Shown here: positions 45,237 to 53,788 of the stretch, piece after piece
Layout: each line of letters begins with the position of its first letter
Position numbering within the stretch: position 1 is the stretch's first letter
Assembly (NCBI RefSeq): GCF_003122215.1
Contig: NZ_QEYD01000001.1
Span: 434,001-498,000 of the forward strand
Direction: 5' to 3'
DNA from: Pararhodobacter marinus
GTDB taxonomy: Bacteria > Pseudomonadota > Alphaproteobacteria > Rhodobacterales > Rhodobacteraceae
Length of the DNA stretch: 64,000 nucleotides
Translations under genes and position numbers: made by a program
The notes under the pieces: generated by a model
Databases searched by the model: none
What the model was told of the DNA's origin: nothing
What the model saw: the letters and a program-made list of their open reading frames with translations, nothing else

Positions 45237-45262
45237 GAACGGCTGAGCACGCTCAGCCGTTC
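45237..45262. terminator. Hairpin shared by the convergent CoxG-like and folC genes
   Basis: GAACGGCTGAG and CTCAGCCGTTC form a perfect 11-bp stem around CACG. It overlaps the folC stop codon. T tracts are short, so termination strength is uncertain. Confidence 0.6.
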
Positions 45263-46542
45263 TCGCGCAGGATGCCGCCCGCCAGATAGAGCGAGCCGCA
45301 GATCAGCACGCGGGCATGGGGCGTCTCGCGCGTGATCGCGTCGAGCGCGGCCTGCACGCTGTCCGCCACATGCGCCGTCAGCCCGGCATCGGTCGCGGCT
45401 TTCGCCGTCGCCTCGGCGGGCAGGGTTGCCGTTTCCCCCGGGATCGACACCGCGTAAAGCGCCTCGGCATGGCCGGCCAGCGGGCGCATGAACCCGCCGA
45501 TATCCTTGGTGTTGAGCATCCCGCAGATCAGCCATGTGGGGCGCGGCGGCAACCGGTCCAGCGTCGCCGCGATTGCCGCCCCCGCCGCCGGGTTATGCCC
45601 GCCATCGAGCCACAGCTCGGCCTCGGGCGCGCTGTCGGGCAGGGGACCTTCGCGCAGGCGCTGCATCCGCGCGGGCCATTGCGCCTGCGTCACCGCCGCC
45701 TCGCAGGCATCCGAATCGAAGCCCAGCGCACGCAGGGCCGCCAGCGCGGCGCCCGCATTCTGGATCTGGTGCGGGCCGGGCAAGTTGGGAAGGGCAAGGT
45801 CGAGAAGCCCGTTCTCGTCCTGGAACACCAGCGAGCCCGCGTCTTCGAAGCAATGCCAATGCTGACCGAAGGCCAGAACCGGCGCACCCAGCGCGGCTGC
45901 GCGGGCCTCGATCACGTCGAGCGCGTCGTCCTCCTGCGGGCCGACCACGCAGGGCACGCCGCGCTTGATGATCCCGGCCTTTTCCCCGGCGATCTGCGCC
46001 AGCGTCTCGCCCAGAAACTGCTGATGGTCGATCGACACCGGGGTGATGATCGTCAGCGCCGGTTTCGCCACCACGTTCGTGGCATCGAGCCGCCCGCCCA
46101 GCCCCACTTCGAGCAGCAGGAAATCCGCCGGCACGCGCGAAAACGCGAGGATGGCGGCGACGGTGGTGATCTCGAAATAGGTGATCGGCGTGCCGCCATT
46201 GACGGCGTAGCACTCGTCGAGCACCTCGGTCAGCGCGTCCTCGGTGATCAGCGATCCGGCGATGCGGATGCGTTCATGGAACCGCGCCAGATGCGGCGAG
46301 GTATAGGCATGAACGCGCTTGCCCGCCGCTTCCAGCCCGGCGCGGATCATCGCCTGGGTCGAGCCCTTGCCGTTGGTTCCGGCGATATGGATCACCGGCG
46401 GCAGGTCGTTTTGCGGGTTGCCCAGCTTTTCCAGCAGCGCCCAGACGCGGTCCAGCGTCAGGTCGATGATCTTCGGATGCAACGCCATCATCCGTTCAAG
46501 GATGACGTCGGAACGCGGGGCGCTCGGCGAGGGGGTGCTCAC
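45253..46542 (-). CDS. folC: Bifunctional folylpolyglutamate/dihydrofolate synthase
   Basis: This 429-residue Mur-ligase-fold enzyme adds glutamate to dihydropteroate and to folates. The ATP site HIAGTNGKGSTQAMI, the folate region YTSPHLARFHERIRI, and the C-terminal LDGGHNPAAGAAI are all present. It starts with GTG at 46542, overlapping the accD stop (GTGA), the common accD-folC arrangement, so translation is coupled. Confidence 0.95.
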   Translation of the reverse strand: MSTPSPSAPRSDVILERMMALHPKIIDLTLDRVWALLEKLGNPQNDLPPVIHIAGTNGKGSTQAMIRAGLEAAGKRVHAYTSPHLARFHERIRIAGSLITEDALTEVLDECYAVNGGTPITYFEITTVAAILAFSRVPADFLLLEVGLGGRLDATNVVAKPALTIITPVSIDHQQFLGETLAQIAGEKAGIIKRGVPCVVGPQEDDALDVIEARAAALGAPVLAFGQHWHCFEDAGSLVFQDENGLLDLALPNLPGPHQIQNAGAALAALRALGFDSDACEAAVTQAQWPARMQRLREGPLPDSAPEAELWLDGGHNPAAGAAIAATLDRLPPRPTWLICGMLNTKDIGGFMRPLAGHAEALYAVSIPGETATLPAEATAKAATDAGLTAHVADSVQAALDAITRETPHARVLICGSLYLAGGILRENG

Positions 46543-47546
46543 GATTTGGCGTCGCCCTTGGTGGCCGGCTTGGCCGCGGCCTTGGTGGCGGGCTTGGCGG
46601 GAACCGGCGCGGGTTCGGCCACGGGCGGTTGCGGAAGCGCGGCGGCACCGGCTTCGACATCGGCCTCGGGCGCGGGCAGATCGCCCATCGTCGCCGGCGG
46701 CAGGCCCGTCAGCATCCGCAGGATGGTGATCAGCTCGGTCCGCATGTCCTTGCGGTTGGTCACCCGGTCCAGCATCCCGTGATCCAGCAGGTACTCGGCG
46801 CGCTGGAAGCCCTCGGGCAGTTTCTCGCGGATCGTCTGCTCGATCACGCGCGGGCCGGCGAAGCAGATCAGCGCGTTGGGCTCGGCGATCTGAACGTCGC
46901 CCAGCATCGCATAGGATGCGGTCACGCCGCCGGTCGTCGGATGGGTCAGCACGCAGATATAGGGCAGGCCCGCATCCCTGAGCATCTGGATCGCGACCGT
47001 GGTGCGCGGCATCTGCATCAGCGACAGGATGCCTTCCTGCATCCGCGCCCCGCCGGCTGCGGCAAACACCACCAGCGGCGCCCGGCGCTGGATCGCGCGC
47101 TCGCAGGCGGCGATGAAGGCATTGCCCACATACATCCCCATCGACCCGGCCATGAAGCTGAAATCCTGCCCGGCGCAGACCACGGGCATGCGCCCGATCT
47201 CGCCCTCTGCGACCAGCATCGCTTCCTTCTCGCCGGTGGCCTTCTGGGCCCCTTTCAGACGGTCGGGATATTTCTTCTGATCGCGGAATTGCAGCGGGTC
47301 GGCGACCGGATCGGGGACCGGGACCTCGCTGAAGGTTCCGGCATCGAACAGCGTCTTGAACCGCTCGCGCGGCGAAATCGCCATGTGGTGATTGCAGTTC
47401 GAGCAGACCTGCAGGTTATCGGTCAGCTCGCGGTGGAACAGCATCGTGCCGCATTCGGGGCACTTGGACCACAGGTTCTCGGGCACCTCGCGGCGCGAAA
47501 ACAGCGAATTGATCGTTGGGCGGACGTAGTTCGTGATCCAGTTCAT
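46539..47546 (-). CDS. accD: Acetyl-CoA carboxylase carboxyltransferase subunit beta
   Basis: This 335-residue subunit with AccA transfers carboxyl from biotin to acetyl-CoA, the first step of fatty acid synthesis. An N-terminal zinc ribbon holds Cys29, Cys32, Cys48 and Cys51 (CPECG, CSNCNHH). The core VFAAAGGARMQEG and THPTTGGVTASYAMLGD is classic. After about residue 290 comes a Pro/Ala/Lys-rich tail of some 45 residues (PAPVPAKPATKAAAKPATK), probably unstructured. Overlaps folC by four bases. Confidence 0.96.
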   Translation of the reverse strand: MNWITNYVRPTINSLFSRREVPENLWSKCPECGTMLFHRELTDNLQVCSNCNHHMAISPRERFKTLFDAGTFSEVPVPDPVADPLQFRDQKKYPDRLKGAQKATGEKEAMLVAEGEIGRMPVVCAGQDFSFMAGSMGMYVGNAFIAACERAIQRRAPLVVFAAAGGARMQEGILSLMQMPRTTVAIQMLRDAGLPYICVLTHPTTGGVTASYAMLGDVQIAEPNALICFAGPRVIEQTIREKLPEGFQRAEYLLDHGMLDRVTNRKDMRTELITILRMLTGLPPATMGDLPAPEADVEAGAAALPQPPVAEPAPVPAKPATKAAAKPATKGDAKS

Positions 47547-47601
47547 CGGGTCTCCCCTTGCGCTTGGGTCCAGATAGGCCGGGCTTTGCGGGAATGCAAC
47601 A

Positions 47602-48492
47602 TCACCGACGCCGGATCCACAACCGGCAGACGGCCCAGACGATGACCATGAGCACCATATCGGCCAGCAGGATCGGCCGCAGCACCGACTCCGCCAGCGC
47701 GCCACCCGGCGCGCGCAGCAGCGCCAGCCCGCCAAGCCCGCCCATCACGCTGACGATCAGGATGGCGATCACGTTGTTGGCGAAATGCAGCCCCCATGCC
47801 AGCCCCAGGGCTCCGCTGCGCTGCGTCAGGTCCGAAGCGATCAGCCCGAACAGGGCCGTCGCGGCAAAGACGTACCAGACCGTGTCGCCCAGCGTCGCGG
47901 CGTTGAAATGCGCGAAGCCGAACAGCAGCGACGGCACGAGCAGGTACACCACCGGCGCCCCGAAGCGCGCGGCAAGCTGGCTTTGCAGGTAGCCGCGAAA
48001 CACCAGTTCCTCGGCCCCGGTCTGGATCAGGATCCCCAGCAGGGCCAGCGGCAGGAAAATCAGCCAGCGACCCGGATCGGGTGTCATCTCCAGCGGCGGC
48101 AACAGCGGCGCAGCGGCCAGCGTCAGGCCGCCGCCCACCAGGATCATCGCGCCCACGCCCAGCGTGAAATCCCGCAAGACCTTGGGCGCGCGGCCCAGAA
48201 GACTGCGCAACCCGCGCCGGTGCAGCAGGTGCACCGCGATCCACACGCCCAGCCAGCCCCCCAGAAAGGTCGACAGAAGCAGGATCAGCGACCACGGATC
48301 GGCGCCGGTCGAAATACGCTGCAGGCTTTGTTCGAACCCGTCGAGCCCTTGCACCAGCCAGATCGCCACGCCGGTCAACACCATCCACAGGAAATACACC
48401 CCGCCGATCAGGCACAGCCCCAGCACGGTGCGCCAGAGCTGGCGTCTTGGCCGGGCGGGCGCGACCAGCGGTTCATAGGCCGGAGGACTCAC
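47602..48492 (-). CDS. CPBP family intramembrane glutamic endopeptidase
   Basis: This 296-residue protein has about eight hydrophobic segments and the CPBP/Abi motifs: GAEELVFRGYLQ (EExxxR), LLFGFAHF and GLHFANN. Such proteins cleave substrates inside the membrane or act in peptide immunity. The start GTG at 48492 (SPPAYEPLVAPA) overlaps the tag stop (GTGA) and is preferred to an upstream Arg-rich extension that would run through tag. It lies between tag and accD on the same strand. Confidence 0.87.
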   Translation of the reverse strand: MSPPAYEPLVAPARPRRQLWRTVLGLCLIGGVYFLWMVLTGVAIWLVQGLDGFEQSLQRISTGADPWSLILLLSTFLGGWLGVWIAVHLLHRRGLRSLLGRAPKVLRDFTLGVGAMILVGGGLTLAAAPLLPPLEMTPDPGRWLIFLPLALLGILIQTGAEELVFRGYLQSQLAARFGAPVVYLLVPSLLFGFAHFNAATLGDTVWYVFAATALFGLIASDLTQRSGALGLAWGLHFANNVIAILIVSVMGGLGGLALLRAPGGALAESVLRPILLADMVLMVIVWAVCRLWIRRR

Positions 48493-49088
48493 GCGCGGGG
48501 CCTCCCGAACGCGGCCCGCGCCGCTTCGGCGGCTGCGTGATGCGCGCAATCCGGGTGGTGGTCGTTGATCAGGCCCACCGCCTGCATGAAGGCATAGATC
48601 GTGGTCGGACCCACGAATGCCCAGCCGCGCTTTTTCAGATCCTTCGACAAGGCCACCGATTGCGGCGAGGTCGTGTCGCCGTAGACCGGCGGACTATCGG
48701 GCTCGTAAGACCAGACCAGCCCCGACAGGCTCTGCCCCGCTGCCTGCATCGCCAGCAACGCGCGGGCATTGGTGATGGTCGCCGTGATCTTGCCCCGGTG
48801 ACGCACGATCCCCGGATCCGCCAGCAACCGCGCCACGTCGTCCTCGGAATAGGCTGCCACCTGCTCGGGGTCGAACCCGGCAAAGGCCGCGCGGAAATTG
48901 TCGCGCTTTTGCAGGATGGTCCGCCAGCTCAACCCGGACTGGAACGCTTCGAGCGTGAGTTTCTCGAACAACGCCCGGTCGCCCGTGACCGGATAGCCCC
49001 AATCCTCGTCGTGATAGGCCACGTAATCCGGCGTCGACAGGCACCAGCCACAACGAAGAAGGCCATCGGGGCCGGGCGCGGTCTGCAT
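48489..49088 (-). CDS. tag: DNA-3-methyladenine glycosylase I
   Basis: This 199-residue DNA repair enzyme excises 3-methyladenine. Signature segments are RCGWCLSTPDYVAYHDEDWG (zinc Cys and His), LFEKLTLEAFQSGLSWRTIL, and KDLKKRGWAFVGPTTIYAFMQAVGLINDH with the C-terminal Cys-His (DCAHH). Full length. It starts the tag-CPBP-accD-folC run. Confidence 0.95.
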   Translation of the reverse strand: MQTAPGPDGLLRCGWCLSTPDYVAYHDEDWGYPVTGDRALFEKLTLEAFQSGLSWRTILQKRDNFRAAFAGFDPEQVAAYSEDDVARLLADPGIVRHRGKITATITNARALLAMQAAGQSLSGLVWSYEPDSPPVYGDTTSPQSVALSKDLKKRGWAFVGPTTIYAFMQAVGLINDHHPDCAHHAAAEAARAAFGRPRA

Positions 49089-49220
49089 CTCTTGATCCTT
49101 TCGCCGTTGCTGCGGCTTTTCCTGCCGGGCATTGTCGGCGAAACCCGACCGGCGTCAATGCATCCCCGAAGACGAAATGCCGGGCCCGAGATGCCGGACC
49201 AGAAACGACAGGAAGACCCG

Positions 49221-49907
49221 ATGACCGGATGGAGCGAATTCGCGCTGGCGATGGGCCTCTTCATCGCCTCGCACGTGCTGGCGGTGCGCCCGGCGCTGAA
49301 GGCTCCGCTGGTCCGGGCTCTCGGTCCGCGGGGCTTTACCCTTTTCTATTCCGCCCTGTCGCTTGCGCTTCTGGTCTGGCTCATCGCCGCTGCCGGTCGC
49401 GCGCCCTTTCTGCCGCTCTGGGCCCCCGCCCCCTGGCAGGCCGCGCTGGCGCTCGTGCTGATGCTCGCGTCCTGCCTGCTCATCGTCTATGCGGCGGCGG
49501 GCACCAATCCGCTGAGCTTCGGCTCTCGCGCCGAACCCTTCGACCCCGCGCGGCCCGGAATCGCCGGCGTCTCGCGCCATCCCGTGCTGCTGGCACTGGC
49601 GCTCTGGGCCATTGCGCATGTGGTCGCCAATGGCGATCTTGCCCATGTCGCGCTTTTCGCGCCGCTGGGCCTTTTCGCGCTGGCGGGCATGGCGGCCATC
49701 GACCGGCGCAAGCGCCGTACCCTGCGCGACTGGCCCGCGCTTGCGCGCAACACATCGCTCGTCCCGCTCTCGGCGCTTGTCGCCGGACGCTGGCGCCCCG
49801 GCTTTCCCCGCATCGCCCCCGCGCTCGCCGCGATCCTGGCCTGGGCCGCGCTGATCGGCCTGCATCCGGTCATCATCGGCCCTGACCCCTTGGTCTGGTT
49901 TCGCTGA
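49221..49907 (+). CDS. NnrU family membrane protein
   Basis: This 228-residue protein has about six membrane segments and the NnrU pattern: LFIASHVLAVRPALKAPLVRALG at the N-terminus, GVSRHPVLLALALWAIAHVVANGD with conserved histidines, and DWPALARNTSLVPLSAL. NnrU-type proteins are linked to nitric oxide/nitrite reduction and are related to isoprenylcysteine methyltransferase-like membrane proteins; no denitrification genes are nearby. The start ATG at 49221 follows AGGAAG. Confidence 0.88.
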   Translation: MTGWSEFALAMGLFIASHVLAVRPALKAPLVRALGPRGFTLFYSALSLALLVWLIAAAGRAPFLPLWAPAPWQAALALVLMLASCLLIVYAAAGTNPLSFGSRAEPFDPARPGIAGVSRHPVLLALALWAIAHVVANGDLAHVALFAPLGLFALAGMAAIDRRKRRTLRDWPALARNTSLVPLSALVAGRWRPGFPRIAPALAAILAWAALIGLHPVIIGPDPLVWFR

Positions 49908-49915
49908 GCGCGTGT

Positions 49916-49974
49916 CTTTGTTCCGCAAATATCCTGGGGGTGAGGCCGCAAGGCCGAGGGGGCAAAGCCCCCTG
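49916..49974 (+). repeat. Intergenic repeat, copy 5
   Basis: TTTGTTCCGCAAATATCC, TGGGGGTGA, then a small GGCCGCAAGGCC hairpin and an AGGGGGC/GCCCCCT hairpin. It fills the gap between the convergent nnrU-like and GMC genes. Confidence 0.8.
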
Positions 49975-49978
49975 CCCG

Positions 49979-51562
49979 CTAACCGCCCAGGATCATCGCC
50001 GCCGCTTTCTCGGCGATCATGAGCGTCGGCGAATTGGTGTTGCCCGAGGTGATGGTCGGCATGATCGAGGCATCCGCCACCCGCAGCCCCCGCACCCCGT
50101 TCACGCGCAGGTCGGGCCCCACCACCGCGCGCGGGTCGGGGCCCATGCGGCAGGTGCCGACGGGATGGAAGATCGTCGTGCCTATATCGCCCGCGGCGCG
50201 AATGAGCGCGTCTTCGCTCTGCGCCTCTGGGCCGGGCTTGAACTCCTCGGGCTTGTATTTCGCCATCGACGGCGCCTGCATGATCCGCCGCGTCAGGCGG
50301 ATCGCGTTGGCGGCGACGTGTTTGTCGCTCTCGGCGCTCAGGTAATTGGGCGCGATGACCGGCGCTTCGCGCGGGTCCGCGCTGTGGATGCGGATCGAGC
50401 CACGGCTGTCGGGGCGCAACTGGCAGACCGAGGCGGTGATCGCCGGGAAGCGGTGGGGAGGCTGTCCGAAGGCGTCGAGGCTCAGCGGCTGCACATGGTA
50501 TTCCAGATCCGCGCGCTCGACATCCTGCGACGACCGCGCGAAAGCGCCCAGCTGCGACGGCGCCATCGACATCGGCCCGCGCCGGAACAGCGCGTATTCG
50601 GCGCCGATCATCGCTTTCCCGATCAGAGAATTGGCCATCGTATTCAGGGACTTGCCGCCGGTGATCTTGAAGCACAGCCGCAATTGCAGATGGTCCTGCA
50701 AATTCTCGCCCGCGTCGCAATCCTGCAGCGGGACGATACCCAGCTCCTTCAGCCGCTCCGCCGGGCCGATCCCGGCCAGCTGCAGCAGCTGTGTCGAGCC
50801 GACCGAGCCCGCGGACAGGATCACCTCGGCCGCCGCGCGCGCCTCGGCGGGGTGGCCGTCGCGCAGATAGCGCACGCCGGTGCAGCGCCCCTCTTCGATG
50901 ATCAGCCCCGTCGCCTGCGCCTGCGTATGGATTTCCAGGTTACCGGACCGGCGGGCGGGGCGCAGGAAGGCCTTGGCGGTATTCCAGCGCCACCCCGCGC
51001 GCTGGTTCACCTTGAAATAGGCCACGCCCTCGTTGTCGCCGGTGTTGAAATCCTCGACCCTGGGGATGCCGGTTTCGGCCGCGGCCTGCGCCCAGTCGTC
51101 CAGCACCTGCCAGCGCAGACGCTGGTTCTCGACCCGCCATTCGCCGCCCGTGCCGTGCATGTCGCCCGGATCGCCCGCTGCGTAATCCTCGTGGCTCTTG
51201 AACAGCGGCAGCACGTCGTCCCAGCCCCAGCCGGCATTGCCCATCTGCCGCCACTGGTCGTAATCCGCCGCCTGCCCGCGCAGGTACAGCATGCCGTTGA
51301 TCGACGAGCACCCGCCCAGCATCTTGCCGCGCGGATACAGCAGCGAGCGGCCGTTGAGCCCCGGCTCGGGCGCGGTCCGCAGCCGCCAGTCGGCGCGCGG
51401 ATTGTCGATGCAATACAGGTACCCGACCGGGATATGCGTCCAGATGTAATTGTCCGAACCCCCCGCCTCGAGCAGCAGCACCCGGTGCTTGCGGCTCAGC
51501 CGGTTGGCCAGCAGCGAGCCGGCGCTGCCCGCACCGACGATGATATAGTCCCAGTCCGCCAT
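49979..51562 (-). CDS. GMC family FAD oxidoreductase
   Basis: This 527-residue flavoenzyme has the N-terminal FAD motif DYIIVGAGSAGSLLANRLS, the GMC signature PRGKMLGGCSSINGMLYLRG, and the active site HPVGTCRMG, with the C-terminal TSGNTNSPTLMIAEKAA. It resembles choline dehydrogenase-like alcohol oxidases; the alcohol is unknown. The start at 51562 follows GGAGGAGA. No betaine genes lie beside it. Confidence 0.92.
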   Translation of the reverse strand: MADWDYIIVGAGSAGSLLANRLSRKHRVLLLEAGGSDNYIWTHIPVGYLYCIDNPRADWRLRTAPEPGLNGRSLLYPRGKMLGGCSSINGMLYLRGQAADYDQWRQMGNAGWGWDDVLPLFKSHEDYAAGDPGDMHGTGGEWRVENQRLRWQVLDDWAQAAAETGIPRVEDFNTGDNEGVAYFKVNQRAGWRWNTAKAFLRPARRSGNLEIHTQAQATGLIIEEGRCTGVRYLRDGHPAEARAAAEVILSAGSVGSTQLLQLAGIGPAERLKELGIVPLQDCDAGENLQDHLQLRLCFKITGGKSLNTMANSLIGKAMIGAEYALFRRGPMSMAPSQLGAFARSSQDVERADLEYHVQPLSLDAFGQPPHRFPAITASVCQLRPDSRGSIRIHSADPREAPVIAPNYLSAESDKHVAANAIRLTRRIMQAPSMAKYKPEEFKPGPEAQSEDALIRAAGDIGTTIFHPVGTCRMGPDPRAVVGPDLRVNGVRGLRVADASIMPTITSGNTNSPTLMIAEKAAAMILGG

Positions 51563-51735
51563 GCCGGTGTCTCCTCCACCAGCGGATGACGATAACGGCG
51601 GGGCGATTCGCGCGCAATCGGCCGCACCCCCAAGATGTGATTTCACAGGGCCATCACGGGTATGTCATGATGCGTGTATGTTGGGCCGGGCGGGCCTGTC
51701 GACACCAAGCGTAGCGGTTGGCGAAGCGGCAGGTT

Positions 51736-51763
51736 TTTGCTATGATTACGAACGGGTTATAAA
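51736..51763 (+). promoter_or_regulatory. Promoter candidate for the small exported protein
   Basis: TTTGCT (51736-51741) and TATAAA (51758-51763) with a 16-base spacer in an AT-rich stretch, about 50 bases before the start codon at 51815. Confidence 0.5.
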
Positions 51764-51814
51764 CCATTGTTAAGACGGTCGCCAAAGACCGCACCTTCCT
51801 GGACAGAGGCAAGA

Positions 51815-52120
51815 ATGAAACATCTTATCACTGCGTCCGTGCTCGTCCTCGCGGCCATGGCGCCGACGCTCGCTTTCGCCGGACCGATCGAATCCGCCTG
51901 CAACCGTTCGGACCGCCCGGGCGCCTCGCGCCAGCTGTGCCGGTGCATCGATGCCGCCGCCGACGACACGCTGACGCGCAGCGAACAGCGCCGCGCCGCG
52001 CGTTTCTTCGCCAATCCCGACGAGGCGCAGGAAGTGCGCATGTCGCCCACGGCGCGCGATAACGAATTCTGGGCGCGCTACCGCGCCTTTGGCGTCCGCG
52101 CCGAGCAGATGTGCGGCTGA
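51815..52120 (+). CDS. Small exported cysteine-containing protein
   Basis: This 101-residue protein has a signal peptide (MKHLITASVLVLAAMAPTLAFA), leaving about 79 residues with four cysteines (CNRS, LCRC, MCG), a helical ARFFANPDEAQEVRMS segment and FWARYRAFG. Similar small proteins are common in Rhodobacterales and sometimes misnamed arginine transporter. The function is unknown. It has its own promoter and terminator, so it is a single-gene unit. Confidence 0.75.
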   Translation: MKHLITASVLVLAAMAPTLAFAGPIESACNRSDRPGASRQLCRCIDAAADDTLTRSEQRRAARFFANPDEAQEVRMSPTARDNEFWARYRAFGVRAEQMCG

Positions 52121-52150
52121 AGCGGGCTCTCTTCGGTCAGTCAGATCGTG

Positions 52151-52180
52151 AAAGGGGTGCGGATCCGCGCCCCTTTTTCG
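52151..52180. terminator. Rho-independent terminator after the small exported protein
   Basis: AAAGGGGTGCGG pairs with CCGCGCCCCTTT (one G-U pair) and runs into a T tract (CCCTTTTTCG). It lies between this gene and the convergent EamA transporter gene. Confidence 0.8.
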
Positions 52181-52201
52181 CTGTGTTCCACTGTCCTTAG
52201 A

Positions 52202-53080
52202 TCAGTCGCGCGTTTCCGCCAGCCGTGCGCGCCACAGCGTGAACAGCCCGGCGCAGACGACGATCACCGCGCCCACGGCGACATTGGGGCGCAGCGTCTC
52301 GCCGAAGATCGTCAGGCCGATGGTAGCCGCGAATACCAGCTGCAGATAGGCGAAAGGCTGGATCGCGCTGGCCTCGGCCACCTCGTAGGCGCGGATCAGC
52401 AGGAAATGGCTGCTGGCCGAGGTCAGGCACAGCGTCCCCATCCAGATCCAGTGCGGGCCGCTCATCGGCTCCCAATACCAGATGCCGACCGCGCTTGTGA
52501 CCAGCGCGCCGATGACGCCGGTCCAGAAAAAACTGACAGCGGCGGAATCGAAGCGCGCGACATAGCGCGTCACCAGCCCGTAAAGCGCGAACATGAAGGC
52601 CGCCAGCAGGGGGATCAGCGCCTCGGGGCGGAACACGCCGAAACCGGGTTCCAGGATCACCAGGACCCCCGCGAAACCGATCCCGATCGCCACCCAGCGC
52701 CGCCAGCCGACCTTTTCGCCCAGGACCGGCCCGGACAGGGCGGCGATCAGCAGTGGATAGGTGGCGAAGACGGCATGCGCCTCGACCAGCCCCAGAACGA
52801 CGAACGAGATGATGGCGACGTAGATTTCCAGCGCCAGCAGGGCGGCGCGGAAGATCTGTGTCTTCGTCACCCCCGATCGCGCGGCATTGCGCACGCCCCC
52901 CGCCATGCGGCTGGCCAGCGTCACCACGAACAGCGCAAAGAACCAGTAGCGGATCATCACGATCATGAAGACGTTGTATTCGTCGGCCAGATAGCGCGAA
53001 ATGCCGTCCTGCACCGCGAAGATGAAGGTCACGGCGACCATCAGCCAGATGCCCAGCGTGGTGTTCTGCTTTGCGCTCAT
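52202..53080 (-). CDS. DMT family (EamA) transporter
   Basis: This 292-residue membrane protein has ten segments in two EamA halves (VTFIFAVQDGISRYLADEYN; FATYPLLIAALSGPVLGEKVG; then PFAYLQLVFAATIGLTIFGETLRP). The 'LGEK/FGET' motifs end each half. The substrate is unknown. Its start (53080) overlaps the mnmD stop, so it is translationally coupled to the tRNA methyltransferase gene. Confidence 0.9.
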   Translation of the reverse strand: MSAKQNTTLGIWLMVAVTFIFAVQDGISRYLADEYNVFMIVMIRYWFFALFVVTLASRMAGGVRNAARSGVTKTQIFRAALLALEIYVAIISFVVLGLVEAHAVFATYPLLIAALSGPVLGEKVGWRRWVAIGIGFAGVLVILEPGFGVFRPEALIPLLAAFMFALYGLVTRYVARFDSAAVSFFWTGVIGALVTSAVGIWYWEPMSGPHWIWMGTLCLTSASSHFLLIRAYEVAEASAIQPFAYLQLVFAATIGLTIFGETLRPNVAVGAVIVVCAGLFTLWRARLAETRD

Positions 53081-53733
53081 GCCGGGATCCTGCCGATGCT
53101 CATGTGTTTCTTGCGCCCGAAGCCCGGCACGCGGCTGACGGCGAATCCCGCCTGTTCCAGCGCGCGGCGCACATGGCCGGCAGCGGTATAGGTGGCAAAT
53201 GTGCCACCGGGGCGGGTGTGGCGCGCAACCTCGGCCATCAGGCCGTCGTCCCACAATTCGGGATTGCGGGCCGGCGCGAAGCCGTCGAGGAACCAAGCAT
53301 CCGCCTTGTCCACCCATTCCGGCAGCACTTGTCGCGCGTCGCCGATGCGGATCTCGGCTTCGACCTGCCCCAGGCTGAAACGCCGCACGGACCCCTCTGC
53401 CGCCGCCCAGCCCGCGACCAGCGCCTCGGCCATCGGCTGCGCGAAGGGTTTCAGCGCACGGGCCATGTCGGCGGGCGCCATCGGGAAAGCCTCGAACGAA
53501 GTGAAATGCACGATGCCGGGCCCGTCCCAGGCCTGCGCCAGCGCCAGCAGGTTCAGCCCGGTGCCGAAGCCCAGCTCGGCCACGCGAAAGCCGTCTTTCA
53601 GCCGCGCGGGCAGATCGTTGCCCTGCAGGAAGACATGACGCGTTTCCTCGAGCCCGCCGGTAAAGTAGGGATCGTCGAACGCGGTGGCGACCGGCGTATC
53701 GCCGTCGATCCAGGACAGGTCGGGATGGGTCAT
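53077..53733 (-). CDS. mnmD: tRNA 5-methylaminomethyl-2-thiouridine methyltransferase (stand-alone MnmD)
   Basis: This 218-residue protein matches the methyltransferase half of MnmC: PYFTGGLEETRHVFLQGN at the N-terminus, SAM motif VAELGFGTGLNLL, WFLDGFAPARNPELW and FATYTAAGHVRRALEQAGF. It methylates the wobble uridine side chain in tRNA. The FAD domain that is fused to it in enterobacteria is encoded here by a separate gene on the opposite strand, 55 bases away. The start at 53733 (MTHPDLSWIDGDTP) fits the family N-terminus. Confidence 0.92.
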   Translation of the reverse strand: MTHPDLSWIDGDTPVATAFDDPYFTGGLEETRHVFLQGNDLPARLKDGFRVAELGFGTGLNLLALAQAWDGPGIVHFTSFEAFPMAPADMARALKPFAQPMAEALVAGWAAAEGSVRRFSLGQVEAEIRIGDARQVLPEWVDKADAWFLDGFAPARNPELWDDGLMAEVARHTRPGGTFATYTAAGHVRRALEQAGFAVSRVPGFGRKKHMSIGRIPA

Positions 53734-53788
53734 GCGCGTGTGAAGAATTAAAACCGGGCGACCTTTACGCGCCTGAGGGGGAAAGGCA

